Positions 42,527 through 51,034 of a stretch of 64,000 nt of DNA are shown piece after piece (the stretch's first letter is position 1; each line of letters opens with the position of its first letter). Made by a program: the position numbers and the translations under genes. The DNA lies in contig NZ_CP045488.1 in NCBI RefSeq assembly GCF_009392895.1, forward strand, positions 2,542,001 to 2,606,000, written 5' to 3'. The notes under the pieces are model-generated. The model was given only the letters and a program-made list of their open reading frames with translations, did not search any database and was not told the DNA's origin. Origin of the DNA: Natronorubrum aibiense (lineage in GTDB: Archaea; Halobacteriota; Halobacteria; Halobacteriales; Natrialbaceae).

Positions 42527-43894
42527 ATGACCACGCTTGCGATCGTCGAGAGCCGGGCCGACCGCGCGTCGGTCCACATCTGCGACCAGCTTCGCGACCT
42601 CGCCGACTGGGAACCCCTCGAGGATGACGCCCGACCCGCAGCCGACGGCGGCGGCACCTACTACCGACTGGACGGCGTCGAGTTGCGGTCGTTCGACGAC
42701 TTCCATCTCGAACTCGAGCGTCCCGTCGACGCGTTTGACTGTGACCCCGACCTGCTCGTCTTCGCCTCGCGTCACTCGGGCGATACGGGCCCACTGCTGA
42801 CCGGCCACTTCACGGGCAACTTCGGCCCGGCCGAGTTCGGCGGCGAGGCCGACGCCGTCGCCGAGGCCTGTCCGAACGCCCTCGCACGGCTCCTCGAGGC
42901 GTTCGACGAGTACACCCCCGAAGGCTACGACGTCGGGATGGAGTGTACCCACCACGGCCCCACCGACGTCGGCTGCCCGTCGCTGTTTGCGGAACTCGGC
43001 AGCGGCGACGAACAGTGGGACGACCCCGAGGGGGCGGCGGCCGTCGCTCGCGGTATTCTCGCCCTTCGAGACGTTGCCCCCTACCGCAGTCGACACGTCG
43101 TCGGCTTCGGGGGTAATCACTACGCCCCCCGCTTTACCCGCATCGTCCGCGAGACGCCGTGGGCCGTCGGCCACATCGCCGCCGACTGGGCGCTCGAGGC
43201 GATGGGCCATCCCGATGCGCATCGTGACGTTCTCAAGGCGGCGTTCGACGCGAGCGAGGCCGACCTGGCCGTGCTCGACGGCGAGTGGCCCGTCCTCGAG
43301 GACACGCTCGAGGAACTGGATATCCGACTCGTCAGCGAGACATGGCTGCGAGAAGTCGGTGATCGATCGCTCGCCCTCGTCGACGCCGTCGAATCCGTCC
43401 TCGGAGCAGTCGACGACGGAGTTCGCTTCGGCGACCGACGGACCGAGTCGATTGCCGTCGTCGACCTCCCAACCGAACTGGTCGACGCGGCCGAGGGAAT
43501 CGATCCCAAGGCAGTGCGGGCGGCCGTCGACGCGACCACCGTCGCCTACAGGACCGAAAACGGCGGGAGCCGAGTGGGTTCGCAGGTCGCGGTTCCCGAC
43601 CCGAACGCGAGCGCGGCGGCGGCCACGGAGAGCGATGACGGGCCGACCGCCACCACGCGGCTCATCGACTCGCTGGCGACCGTCCTCGAGGACAAGTACG
43701 ACTCGGTGACGATTGACGACGACGCCGTCGTCGCCGAACGGACGAGTTTCGACCCAACCCTCGCGCTCGAGGCCGGCGTTCCCGAGGGGCCGAAGTTCGG
43801 CGCGCTGGCAAACGGCGAGTCCGTGACGGTCGACGGCGAAACAATCAGCCCCGAGACAGTTCGAAGCCAGCAGACGGATCGGTTTCCGATCTAG
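42527..43894 (+). CDS. dtdA: D-aminoacyl-tRNA deacylase (archaeal DtdA)
   Basis: A 455-residue protein. The N-terminal ~270 residues match archaeal DtdA, which hydrolyses D-amino acids from mischarged tRNAs: FASRHSG, TGHFTGNFG, MECTHHGPTDVG (Zn/catalytic His), VGFGGNHYAPRFTRI and the VGHIAADWAL helix. The C-terminal ~185 residues are an extension found in haloarchaeal forms; its last 40 residues read GVPEGPKFGALANGESVTVDG, strikingly like the GVPxGPxxxxLxxGExV segment of RNase Z proteins. ATG 42527 is chosen; an upstream in-frame GTG lacks similarity. Divergent from the PAS/GAF regulator, and upstream of ftsZ1 on the same strand with an intervening inverted repeat. Confidence 0.92.
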   Translation: MTTLAIVESRADRASVHICDQLRDLADWEPLEDDARPAADGGGTYYRLDGVELRSFDDFHLELERPVDAFDCDPDLLVFASRHSGDTGPLLTGHFTGNFGPAEFGGEADAVAEACPNALARLLEAFDEYTPEGYDVGMECTHHGPTDVGCPSLFAELGSGDEQWDDPEGAAAVARGILALRDVAPYRSRHVVGFGGNHYAPRFTRIVRETPWAVGHIAADWALEAMGHPDAHRDVLKAAFDASEADLAVLDGEWPVLEDTLEELDIRLVSETWLREVGDRSLALVDAVESVLGAVDDGVRFGDRRTESIAVVDLPTELVDAAEGIDPKAVRAAVDATTVAYRTENGGSRVGSQVAVPDPNASAAAATESDDGPTATTRLIDSLATVLEDKYDSVTIDDDAVVAERTSFDPTLALEAGVPEGPKFGALANGESVTVDGETISPETVRSQQTDRFPI

Positions 43895-43981
43895 CGACCT
43901 CGAGACGGCGGCGTACCTTCCGTCTGCCGTCTCGAAAACGGAATCCGGCGATGCCGTCCGCCGGCGGGCCCACGCCGGGCG

Positions 43982-44003
43982 ACGTCAGACAATCGTCTGA
44001 CGT
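43982..44003. promoter_or_regulatory. inverted repeat upstream of the ftsZ1 promoter
   Basis: Arms ACGTCAGAC (43982-43990) and GTCTGACGT (43995-44003), perfect 9-bp repeats with a four-base spacer. It ends about 12 bases before the ftsZ1 TATA box, about 87 bases past the dtdA stop. Either an operator/activator site for ftsZ1 or a hairpin terminator for dtdA; no oligo-T run follows. Confidence 0.6.
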
Positions 44004-44014
44004 GTAGGGGAAAG

Positions 44015-44023
44015 GTAATTATG
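44015..44023 (+). promoter_or_regulatory. TATA box of ftsZ1
   Basis: GTAATTATG, centred about 30 bases before the preferred ATG 44049. Confidence 0.55.
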
Positions 44024-44048
44024 CTCCATCTTTTAGAAGGTGCCAAGA

Positions 44049-45218
44049 ATGGACTCCATCATCGACGACGCCATTGACGAGGCCGAAGGCGGGGAGTCGG
44101 AGTCGACCCCCGAGGACGCCCACCCACAGAACGGCCAGTCGCCGGACGGAGACGGATCGACCACCCAGCGGACGGGGACGATGACCGACGATCAACTCGA
44201 GGACGTGCTGCAGGACCTCCAGACGGACATCACGGTCGTCGGCTGTGGCGGTGCCGGCGGCAACACCGTCAACCGGATGCACGAGGAGGGGATTCACGGC
44301 GCGAAACTCGTCGCCGCGAACACCGACGTCCAACACCTTGTAGAGATCGAAGCCGACACGAAGATCCTGATGGGCGAGGAGAAAACCGGCGGCCGCGGTG
44401 CCGGCTCGCTCCCGCAGGTCGGCGAGGAAGCCGCCCTCGAGAGTCAACAGGACATCTACGACGCCATCGACGGCTCCGACATGGTCTTCGTCACGGCCGG
44501 CCTCGGCGGCGGCACCGGTACCGGCTCCGCCCCAGTTGTCGCCAAAGCCGCCCGCGAGGCTGGCGCGCTGACGATCTCGATCGTCACGACGCCGTTTACG
44601 GCAGAAGGTGAGGTCCGCCGAACCAACGCCGAGGCCGGCCTCGAGCGCCTGCGTGACGTCTCCGACACCGTCATCGTCGTTCCCAACGACCGCCTGCTCG
44701 ACTCGGTGGGCAAACTGCCCGTCCGGCAGGCGTTCAAAGTCTCCGACGAGGTGCTCATGCGCTCGGTCAAAGGGATCACCGAACTCATCACGAAACCCGG
44801 CCTCGTCAATCTGGACTTCGCCGACGTTCGCACCGTGATGGAACGCGGCGGCGTCGCCATGATCGGCCTCGGCGAGTCCGACTCAGAAGCCAAAGCGCAG
44901 GACTCAGTCAAGACCGCGCTTCGCTCGCCGCTGCTCGACGTCGACATCTCCGGCGCGAGTTCCGCGCTGGTCAACGTCACCGGTGGCAACGACATGGCCA
45001 TCGAAGAAGCCGAAGGCGTCGTCGAGGAGATTTACGACCGGATCGACCCCGACGCACGTATCATCTGGGGGACCTCCATCGACGAGAGCCTCGAGGGCAG
45101 TATGCGGACGATGATCGTCGTCACGGGCGTCGAATCACCGCAGATCTACGGTCGTCAGGACGGCGAGGCCGTCCAGCCCGCGGGCGCAGGCGGCGACGAC
45201 ATCGACTTCGTCGACTAA
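44049..45218 (+). CDS. ftsZ1: cell division protein FtsZ1
   Basis: A 389-residue tubulin homologue. The N-terminal ~55 residues form an acidic disordered leader. The GTPase core has GCGGAGGN at 65-72, the tubulin signature GGGTGTG at 153-159, and the T7 loop [12 protein letters not shown]. The short C-terminal tail ends GGDDIDFVD. The leader [15 protein letters not shown] is characteristic of haloarchaeal FtsZ1, which organises the division ring together with FtsZ2; FtsZ2 is not in the window. ATG 44049 is chosen over GTG 44040 because it matches the family start and gives leaderless spacing. The inverted repeat in front of the promoter hints at regulation. Confidence 0.93.
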   Translation: MDSIIDDAIDEAEGGESESTPEDAHPQNGQSPDGDGSTTQRTGTMTDDQLEDVLQDLQTDITVVGCGGAGGNTVNRMHEEGIHGAKLVAANTDVQHLVEIEADTKILMGEEKTGGRGAGSLPQVGEEAALESQQDIYDAIDGSDMVFVTAGLGGGTGTGSAPVVAKAAREAGALTISIVTTPFTAEGEVRRTNAEAGLERLRDVSDTVIVVPNDRLLDSVGKLPVRQAFKVSDEVLMRSVKGITELITKPGLVNLDFADVRTVMERGGVAMIGLGESDSEAKAQDSVKTALRSPLLDVDISGASSALVNVTGGNDMAIEEAEGVVEEIYDRIDPDARIIWGTSIDESLEGSMRTMIVVTGVESPQIYGRQDGEAVQPAGAGGDDIDFVD

Positions 45219-45351
45219 CGCCGGTCGACTCACCTTGCCGCCGGACCACAGCGACCGATGGAGTCCATCGTTCACCGTTCGTTGATCCCATGTCTCGATT
45301 GCGCTTTGCCGCGCCGGAACTGACTTACAGCCGACGTTGTGAGTAGATGGT

Positions 45352-45914
45352 ATGCACTCAGACGGCCACGTAGACGATTCGCGCGAGCCGATCGCCGGGC
45401 AGACGATTCGACACGGGACCGGGGTGACGGCGACCCGTGCGTTTCCGACGAACGCGTATCCGTCGAATCTCGACCCGTTCGTCCTGTTCGAGCGCTTTTT
45501 CATCGATCCGAACGAGGGGTTCCCAACCCACCTGCACCGCGGCTTCGAGATCGTCTCGTACATGCTCGAGGGTGGGATGGAACACGAGGATTCGCTTAGC
45601 GGGACGACGGGGCAACCGTCACGACCGTCGTCGGTGCTGGCTCACCGATCGACCTCGAGACACCGATGGAGTACCTCGACGTTCGCGTGAGCGAGTCGTG
45701 GACGTGGTCGATTCCCGATAGCTGGTCGGGCTTTTGCTACGGCGTTGCTGGCTCGGATCTCGTCGACGGCGACGCCTTCGGCGAGGGGGACGTGCTCCTG
45801 GTCACCGACGATCGGTCCGTCGAGATCCGAAGCGAGGACGGCTTCCGCGTCGTCGCCGTGTCGGGCCAGCCACACGGCGAGCCGATCCGCCAGCGCGGAC
45901 CGTTCGTGCTGTGA
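45352..45914 (+). pseudogene. pirin-like gene with internal deletion
   Basis: The first part, from ATG 45352, is a good pirin N-terminal cupin: TATRAFPTNAYPSNLDPFVLFERFFIDPNEGFPTHLHRGFEIVSYMLEGGMEHEDS, with the metal-binding HLH motif. After about 45600 the frame turns into nonsense. From about 45606, in another frame, the pirin C-terminal half resumes (DGATVTTVVGAGSPIDLETPMEYL, ending GQPHGEPIRQRGPFVL). Compared with an ordinary pirin of about 230-300 residues, roughly 60-70 residues between the halves are missing, including the second metal-binding His/Glu pair, and the frame is shifted. I therefore call it a deletion pseudogene. Pirins bind iron and some act as quercetinases. Confidence 0.8.
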
Positions 45915-46037
45915 CGATCGGTCTCAAACAGTCGGTGTGGTGTCCGCACTCCGAACGTCATACGGTTTCCTGTCGTCACGTCCCGCCGATCGCCGACCCG
46001 TGTGGCGATCGTCGGGACATCGGGACAGCAATCCGTC

Positions 46038-46370
46038 TCAGTCGTCAGCGGGCGTTCCCGCACACGAATCGCCGGCGTACTTGCCCTCGATGCTCGGCGG
46101 GTACTTGCCACGATCGAGTTTCAGATCCGACTGGGGCCGTGCCATACAGGTGAGCGCGTAGCGTTCGGCCTCTTCGTCCGTTAGGCCGCGCGCTGCGGGC
46201 TGGGTGACCTCTCCCTCGAGGATCTCCGCCGAACATGCCAGACACATCCCGACGCGACAGGAGTACTCCTGTGCGATCCCCGCCTCGAGACAGCGACTCA
46301 GAATCGTCTCTTTGTCCGAACAGGTGATCGTCTCACCCGTTCCGACGAACTCGATCGTGTACTCGGTCAT
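46038..46370 (-). CDS. plant-type 2Fe-2S ferredoxin
   Basis: A 110-residue ferredoxin. The cluster ligands are in CRVGMCLACSAE (CxxxxCxxC) and the fourth cysteine in LTCMARPQ. The core EFVGTGETITCSDKETILSRCLEAG is a beta-grasp fold; the C-terminal tail is acidic with CAGTPADD. Length is close to other haloarchaeal ferredoxins. The start ATG 46370 sits about 26 bases downstream of a TATA box (46391-46400), so the longer in-frame start is rejected. It is divergent from the geranylgeranyl reductase homologue, which needs a low-potential electron donor, so a functional partnership is plausible. Confidence 0.92.
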   Translation of the reverse strand: MTEYTIEFVGTGETITCSDKETILSRCLEAGIAQEYSCRVGMCLACSAEILEGEVTQPAARGLTDEEAERYALTCMARPQSDLKLDRGKYPPSIEGKYAGDSCAGTPADD

Positions 46371-46390
46371 ACCGCTCGGTACGGCCGACC

Positions 46391-46400
46391 TCACTAAAAC
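46391..46400 (-). promoter_or_regulatory. TATA box of the ferredoxin gene
   Basis: GTTTTAGTGA on the minus strand, centred about 26 bases before ATG 46370. Confidence 0.55.
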
Positions 46401-46520
46401 TCTTTATTTCACTGTATCGAGACGAGGCTGCGAGGTCGACCGACGGCGTCGCCGCCCGGTCGACAGTCCGTCGACGGTCCCCGGATCGTGAAATTGTCAC
46501 CGACAATCCGACGAACCGAC

Positions 46521-46529
46521 CATAAAACG
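46521..46529 (+). promoter_or_regulatory. TATA-like box of the lipid reductase gene
   Basis: CATAAAACG, centred about 35 bases before ATG 46560; a short leader is expected. Confidence 0.45.
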
Positions 46530-46559
46530 TTTTCTTCCTCTGGTGACCATCTTGTGAGT

Positions 46560-47963
46560 ATGAGTACGCAGGAGCAGTCGGCCGCCGCCACGACGCAGAC
46601 CCAGTCGCCGGACGTGGTCGTCGTCGGTGCCGGAACGGCGGGCTGTTATGCCGCCGCGACCATCGCACGAGCAGACTACGACGTCGTCATCCTCGAGCGC
46701 AAGACCGAGGACGAAGCGGGCCACATCGCCTGTGGCGACGCACTGAAAGGCGCTGATGCGTTCCCCGAGGCGATCCCCAAGTCGAAACTCGAGCCCGCAT
46801 TCACGAACACGGGCGTCGACCACGGCCGTTTCGAGATCCCGCAGGAAGACACCGTCCTCGAGATTCCGATTCCCGGTGAACTGGCCGTCATCGACCGCTG
46901 GGAGTACGGCCGCCGTATCATCGAGGGAGCCGGAGACGTCGGTGTCGACTTTCATTACGATACGGTCGTCAACAACGTCACGCAGACCGACGACGGTCGT
47001 GTCACCGGCGTCGAAGCGATTCGGAAAGGCGAGCCCCGAACCTACGAGGCAGAGCTCGTCATCGACGCCGCCGGCTCACTCTCGGTGCTCCAAGATCACG
47101 TCGACTTCTCCGACTCGACGTTCGATACGAACGTCAACTACAGCCACTTCTGTTCGGCCTACCGAGAGATCGTCCACGTCGACGAGCCTGTCGAGTGGGA
47201 CGACGCCCTCGTGTTCAAGCCGACCGAACGCGCAGCAGGCTATCTCTGGTATTTCCCTCGCACCGACACCGAGATCAACGCCGGGCTGGGCTTCCAGATG
47301 ACCGAAGAGCCGATGAAACTCGTCGACGACCTCAAACGCGACCTCGAGAACCGGCCGGAGTTCGCCGGCGCGGAGGTTGAGGACAAACTCGGCGCGGCCC
47401 TCCCGACTCGGCGACCGTACGACTCCGCCGTGCATCCGGGCTACATGGCCGTCGGCGACGCTGCTGGCCACGTTAACCCGACGACCGGCGGTGGCATCGC
47501 CGGCGCCGCCTACGCCGGGAAGTACGCCGCTGAGGCCGCGATCAAAGGACTCGAGACCGGTGACGTCAGCGAGAAAACCCTCTGGGAGTACAACGAGCGC
47601 GTCATGGACCACTTCGGCGCTCGCTACGCCGCCCTGGACGTCTACAACATTCTCTCGACGGCCGTCGACGTCGACGACCTGATGGGGCTGCTCGCCGCGA
47701 TGCCCGGCGAGAAACTCGCGGAGGCGCTGTACTCGGGAAGCACGAGCATCGGCCCGAAACTCGCCGCAGAGAGTCTGTACAACAGCCGCGGTCACTGGGG
47801 GACGATCTGGAACCTCTTCCGAACCAAACGCCGGGCCGACGAGCTGCTCGAACTCTACGAGGCGTACCCACATCATCCTGCCGCACTCGATCACTGGCAA
47901 CAACGCCGCGACGAGCTTATGGAGAAGGTCTACGAGACGACTGGGGCCGATCCGAAGTACTAG
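46560..47963 (+). CDS. digeranylgeranylglycerophospholipid reductase
   Basis: A 467-residue FAD enzyme of the geranylgeranyl reductase family, which saturates the isoprenoid chains of archaeal membrane lipids. The N-terminal FAD motif VVVVGAGTAGCYAAATIA is near residues 19-36, and the conserved CGDALKG segment near 60 matches archaeal members. GDAAGHVNPTTGGGIAGAAYAGKYAAE (about residues 300-326) is the second FAD-binding signature. It begins at ATG 46560, 35 bases after a TATA-like box. Electron supply by ferredoxin is likely, and a 2Fe-2S ferredoxin is encoded divergently. The C-terminal region is helical and acidic. Identification is firm at family level. Confidence 0.93.
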   Translation: MSTQEQSAAATTQTQSPDVVVVGAGTAGCYAAATIARADYDVVILERKTEDEAGHIACGDALKGADAFPEAIPKSKLEPAFTNTGVDHGRFEIPQEDTVLEIPIPGELAVIDRWEYGRRIIEGAGDVGVDFHYDTVVNNVTQTDDGRVTGVEAIRKGEPRTYEAELVIDAAGSLSVLQDHVDFSDSTFDTNVNYSHFCSAYREIVHVDEPVEWDDALVFKPTERAAGYLWYFPRTDTEINAGLGFQMTEEPMKLVDDLKRDLENRPEFAGAEVEDKLGAALPTRRPYDSAVHPGYMAVGDAAGHVNPTTGGGIAGAAYAGKYAAEAAIKGLETGDVSEKTLWEYNERVMDHFGARYAALDVYNILSTAVDVDDLMGLLAAMPGEKLAEALYSGSTSIGPKLAAESLYNSRGHWGTIWNLFRTKRRADELLELYEAYPHHPAALDHWQQRRDELMEKVYETTGADPKY

Positions 47964-48237
47964 CTGCCGTTCGCTCGTGACTCTCCCGGACGACCACCGC
48001 TCACAGTCGAGTGACGTGCGATCCGTTAATCGCGTACGAGAGTTCGGTCTCGCCACCCGTTCGTATCTGCTGAACTGGGACGGTTCGCTGCTTGGCTGTG
48101 AGCGAATTACTACCGCTGTACTGACACAACAATCCGATGTACAGACGTTAACGATGTCATGATATAAATAGGGACTGGCCAAAAACCTACTTTGTTAGGG
48201 ATCTTGGCTATTCTTGTTGGTCTGTTACACTGTCTCG
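47964..48237 (+). promoter_or_regulatory. 274-base intergenic region with promoter of the DUF4397 gene
   Basis: No gene seen. The second half (about 48100-48237) is A+T-rich, with a strong TATA box GATATAAAT at 48161-48169. This predicts a start near 48195 and a leader of about 43 bases before ATG 48238. Confidence 0.55.
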
Positions 48238-49053
48238 ATGGTACAACAACACACACGCCGACGCGCACTGTCACTGATCGGAGCCACCGGGGCTATCGGC
48301 CTCGCCGGCTGTCTGGGCGGCGACGAGAACGGTGACGACGAAATGGACGACGGCAACGGCATGGCCGACGATGGGACGGACGACGAAATGACTGACGACG
48401 GGATGGACAATGCCGGCGTCCGTGTCGCTCACCTCTCACCCGACGCGCCGAACGTTGACGTCTACGTCGACGGCGACACCGTCCTCGAGGACGTCCCCTA
48501 TCGGGCTGTCAGCGACTACCTCGAGCTCGCCCCCGAGACGTACGGGATCATGATTACGGCTGCTGGCGATCCCGACACGGTCGTTTTCGACGACGACGTC
48601 GAGGTCGGTGACGGCGACTACACGATCGCCGCCCTCGGCGAACTTGCCGAGGAGAACCAGCCGTTCGCACCGGCCATCCTCGAGGACGACCTGAGCGATC
48701 CGGGCGAGGATACCCGCATCCGCCTCGTCCACGCCTCGCCGGACGCCCCCGCGGTCGACGTTACGGTGGGCGACGGCGAGACGTTGCTGTTCGAGGACGC
48801 CGCCTTCGGCGACGCTGCCGCCGTCGAGGTCCCCCCTGACATGTACACCCTCGAGATCCGACCCGCGACCGAGGGCAACGACGGCGACGTGGTCGCGACG
48901 TTCGACGTCGAACCGATGGCCGGAAACGTCTACTCGGCCTTTGCTGTCGGCTACTTAGAGCCCGGAATGGCGCCGGCGAACGAGGCCTTCGATCTCGAGG
49001 TCACGCTCGACGCTGAACACCACGACGGCGCCGACGATCACGACGACGAGTAG
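48238..49053 (+). CDS. DUF4397 surface lipoprotein
   Basis: A 271-residue secreted protein. The signal starts MVQQHTRRRALSLIGATGAIGLAGCLGG: a twin-arginine-like TRRRAL followed by a hydrophobic stretch and a lipobox-like LAGC, the standard haloarchaeal Tat lipoprotein signal. A very acidic, Met/Gly/Asp-rich linker follows (about residues 30-58). DUF4397 comes next, with two repeats of the VRVAHLSPDAPNVDVYVDG type (about 60-75 and again 162-180, IRLVHASPDAPAVDVTV). The acidic His-rich tail is unusual. Function of the domain is unknown; cell-surface localisation is likely. It stands alone with its own promoter and a short 5' leader. Confidence 0.9.
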   Translation: MVQQHTRRRALSLIGATGAIGLAGCLGGDENGDDEMDDGNGMADDGTDDEMTDDGMDNAGVRVAHLSPDAPNVDVYVDGDTVLEDVPYRAVSDYLELAPETYGIMITAAGDPDTVVFDDDVEVGDGDYTIAALGELAEENQPFAPAILEDDLSDPGEDTRIRLVHASPDAPAVDVTVGDGETLLFEDAAFGDAAAVEVPPDMYTLEIRPATEGNDGDVVATFDVEPMAGNVYSAFAVGYLEPGMAPANEAFDLEVTLDAEHHDGADDHDDE

Positions 49054-49159
49054 GACGCTGCTGACGACGATGACGGCGAGTACTGATCGATAGGTGTCCT
49101 CGAACCACCAACGGAACTCAATTCGATTTTTCGGACCCTGCGCCCCGAAGCGCCGCCGC

Positions 49160-50437
49160 TCAGACCCGTCTGCGCCCGATTCGTTCGATCGTTCCGGACA
49201 GGACGTCGATTCCGTGTGCGATGCTCGCCTCGTCGACGTCGAACGTCGGCGTGTGGTGGCCGCCGGGGTGGTCCGTGCCGATCCCGACGTAACACGCAGT
49301 GCCGCCGTTTTCCTGCACTGCTTCCATCAGGAACGTCGCATCCTCGCTGCCGCCGAGTTCGTCGCGCTCGAGCACGCGCTCGACGCCCTCGGTCTGACTC
49401 GCCACGTCGGCGACGATATCGACGAGTTCCTGATCGCTCGTCGCGCTTGGAGCCTCCGCGCCGATGGAAAAGTCGACCGTACACTCGTGCATCTCGGCGG
49501 CACTTCGGACTACGTGACGTGCCTTGCTGTGCATGTACTCCATCAGTTCGGTCGTCTCGCCGCGGACTTCGGCGAGGATCCGTGCCTCCTCCGGGATGAC
49601 GTTGGCAGCCGTCCCTCCCTCGACGACGCCCGCGTTGACCCGCGTCGCGCCGTCGTTGTGCCGGGGGATGCCGTAGAGGTTCTGGACGGCCGTCGCCATC
49701 GCCTGCACGGCATTTCGGCCCTGTTCGGGATGGCCGCCAGCGTGGGACGACTGGCCCGTGAACTCGGCCTCGAGGTGGCGAACGGCGAGAAAGCCGTCGA
49801 TACCGGCGACGACCTCGCCGGTGGGGTGGTCGAGGCCGATGTGCAGTGCCAGCAAGTGGTCGACGTCCGCGATGTGGTCGCTTTTGGCCATCGACTTCCC
49901 GCCGCCGACAACCTCCTCGGCGGGCTGGAAAAAGACCTTCAGCGTGCCCGAAAACTCACCGCTCTCTGCGATTCGCTCGAGGACGCCGACGCCGATCGTC
50001 GCGTGGGCGTCGTGGCCGCAGGCGTGCATCGCCCCCTCGTACTCGGATCGGAACCCGTCCGCGGCGGGTTCGTGGGCTGCGTCGGCTGACTCCTCGACCG
50101 GCAGCCCGTCGATGTCGACCCGGAGCCCGACTGTGGGTCCCTCGCCGCGCTCGAGGACGGCGACGAGGCCCGTATACCCACCGTCGAGGGACTCGAGAAT
50201 ACCCTCGTCGACGCCGGCGTCGCGGGCGCGATCGTGCCAACGGGCCAGTTCGGCCTCGTCGGGGACGGCCATCCGGTGGTCGCCAGCGATGGCATCGGGG
50301 CCGACGTGGAGTGCATCGAGATCGAGTCGTGACTCGAGTTCCTCGGCGAGTCGTGCGGTGGTGTAAAACTCACACCAGGCGGGTTCGGGTCTGCGATGGA
50401 GATCCTGGCGAAGCGAAACGAGGTCGTCCGTGTGCAT
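49160..50437 (-). CDS. M20-family amidohydrolase
   Basis: A 425-residue zinc-dependent peptidase/deacylase of the M20D (hippurate or N-acyl-amino-acid hydrolase) group. It starts RQDLHRRPEPAWCEFYT. Metal and active-site motifs: VGLRVDIDGLPV, HACGHDAHATIGVGV with the first histidine ligands, FFQPAEEVVGGGK with the catalytic glutamates, and a C-terminal histidine near GIGTDHPGGHHTP. The dimerisation domain is in the middle, about residues 225-325. Related enzymes release amino acids from N-acetyl, N-benzoyl or indole-acetyl conjugates; the substrate here is not determined. It converges on the DUF4397 gene. The 262 bases upstream, up to the uS10-like gene's end, include a MITE-like repeat. Confidence 0.9.
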   Translation of the reverse strand: MHTDDLVSLRQDLHRRPEPAWCEFYTTARLAEELESRLDLDALHVGPDAIAGDHRMAVPDEAELARWHDRARDAGVDEGILESLDGGYTGLVAVLERGEGPTVGLRVDIDGLPVEESADAAHEPAADGFRSEYEGAMHACGHDAHATIGVGVLERIAESGEFSGTLKVFFQPAEEVVGGGKSMAKSDHIADVDHLLALHIGLDHPTGEVVAGIDGFLAVRHLEAEFTGQSSHAGGHPEQGRNAVQAMATAVQNLYGIPRHNDGATRVNAGVVEGGTAANVIPEEARILAEVRGETTELMEYMHSKARHVVRSAAEMHECTVDFSIGAEAPSATSDQELVDIVADVASQTEGVERVLERDELGGSEDATFLMEAVQENGGTACYVGIGTDHPGGHHTPTFDVDEASIAHGIDVLSGTIERIGRRRV

Positions 50438-50556
50438 AACTCACACTCGATTCGAGCGCTGAAAATGATACCGACACCGGAACATCGGGTGGCAGTCGGT
50501 CGTGCGGATCGGATAGCGGTTCGTCGGTTGCAGTGAGTTGGAGTCGCGCCGCTCGC

Positions 50557-50648
50557 CTACTATAGTAGCCACTGAACGTCAGTGCACACTCAATCGCACG
50601 ACGGCTGTGCGATCGGTGTGTAAACCGTATCAGTTGTTACTACAGCAG
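50557..50648. mobile_element. 92-bp MITE-like inverted-repeat element
   Basis: A palindromic element between the M20 gene (minus) and the end of the uS10-like gene (minus). The ends CTACTATAGTAGCCACTGA (50557-50575) and TCAGTTGTTACTACAGCAG (50630-50648) are inverted repeats matching at 15 of 19 positions. The interior contains complementary ATCGCAC and GTGCGAT segments that could form a second stem. It has no coding capacity. A non-autonomous transposon remnant (MITE) or a mobile palindromic repeat is my reading. No target-site duplication was recognised. Confidence 0.55.
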
Positions 50649-50698
50649 CAGACTGGTGATTGCTCGGAGTGTGGACCTTCCCGCGTCGGGACTCCCGA

Positions 50699-51034
50699 TC
50701 AGTTACCGCGGCCGACGCCGCGGATCTGTTCGACTTCGGCCTCGATATGGACCGAATCAGGAAAGTTCTGCTCGGCGATATTGCGCGCGAGGCTATCGTG
50801 GCCGTGAATCTCGAGTTCGCGGGTAAACACCGTGTACCGCCAGGAGGAAAACTGCCGATCGTCGTCGGCGTGGAGCCGACACCGTTGGGGCACGGAGAGT
50901 TTCTCGGGTGGATGCGAGTGGGGGCCTTTCAGTGCGGCGCCCTTTCGTTCGGCGGTGGCTTTGATGTCGTCGACGATCCCATCCAGCGCGGCGCGATCGC
51001 CGCTCTGGAGCGTGAGGCGGGTAACGAAGGTCAT
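50699..51034 (-). CDS. uS10-like (S10/mL48) protein
   Basis: A 111-residue protein resembling ribosomal protein uS10: FVTRLTLQSGDRAALDGIVDDIKATAERKGAALKGPHSHPPEKL, then QRCRLHADDD and SSWRYTVFTRELEIHGHDSLARNI. The N-terminal beta-alpha-beta layout and the internal GPHSHPP loop match the GPIPLPT segment of S10. It is unlike the canonical haloarchaeal S10 as I remember it, so it is a divergent paralogue rather than the housekeeping gene, and its function is unknown. ATG 51034 is chosen; the longer in-frame start overlaps the promoter region of the Nudix gene. Divergent from the Nudix gene. Confidence 0.75.
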   Translation of the reverse strand: MTFVTRLTLQSGDRAALDGIVDDIKATAERKGAALKGPHSHPPEKLSVPQRCRLHADDDRQFSSWRYTVFTRELEIHGHDSLARNIAEQNFPDSVHIEAEVEQIRGVGRGN

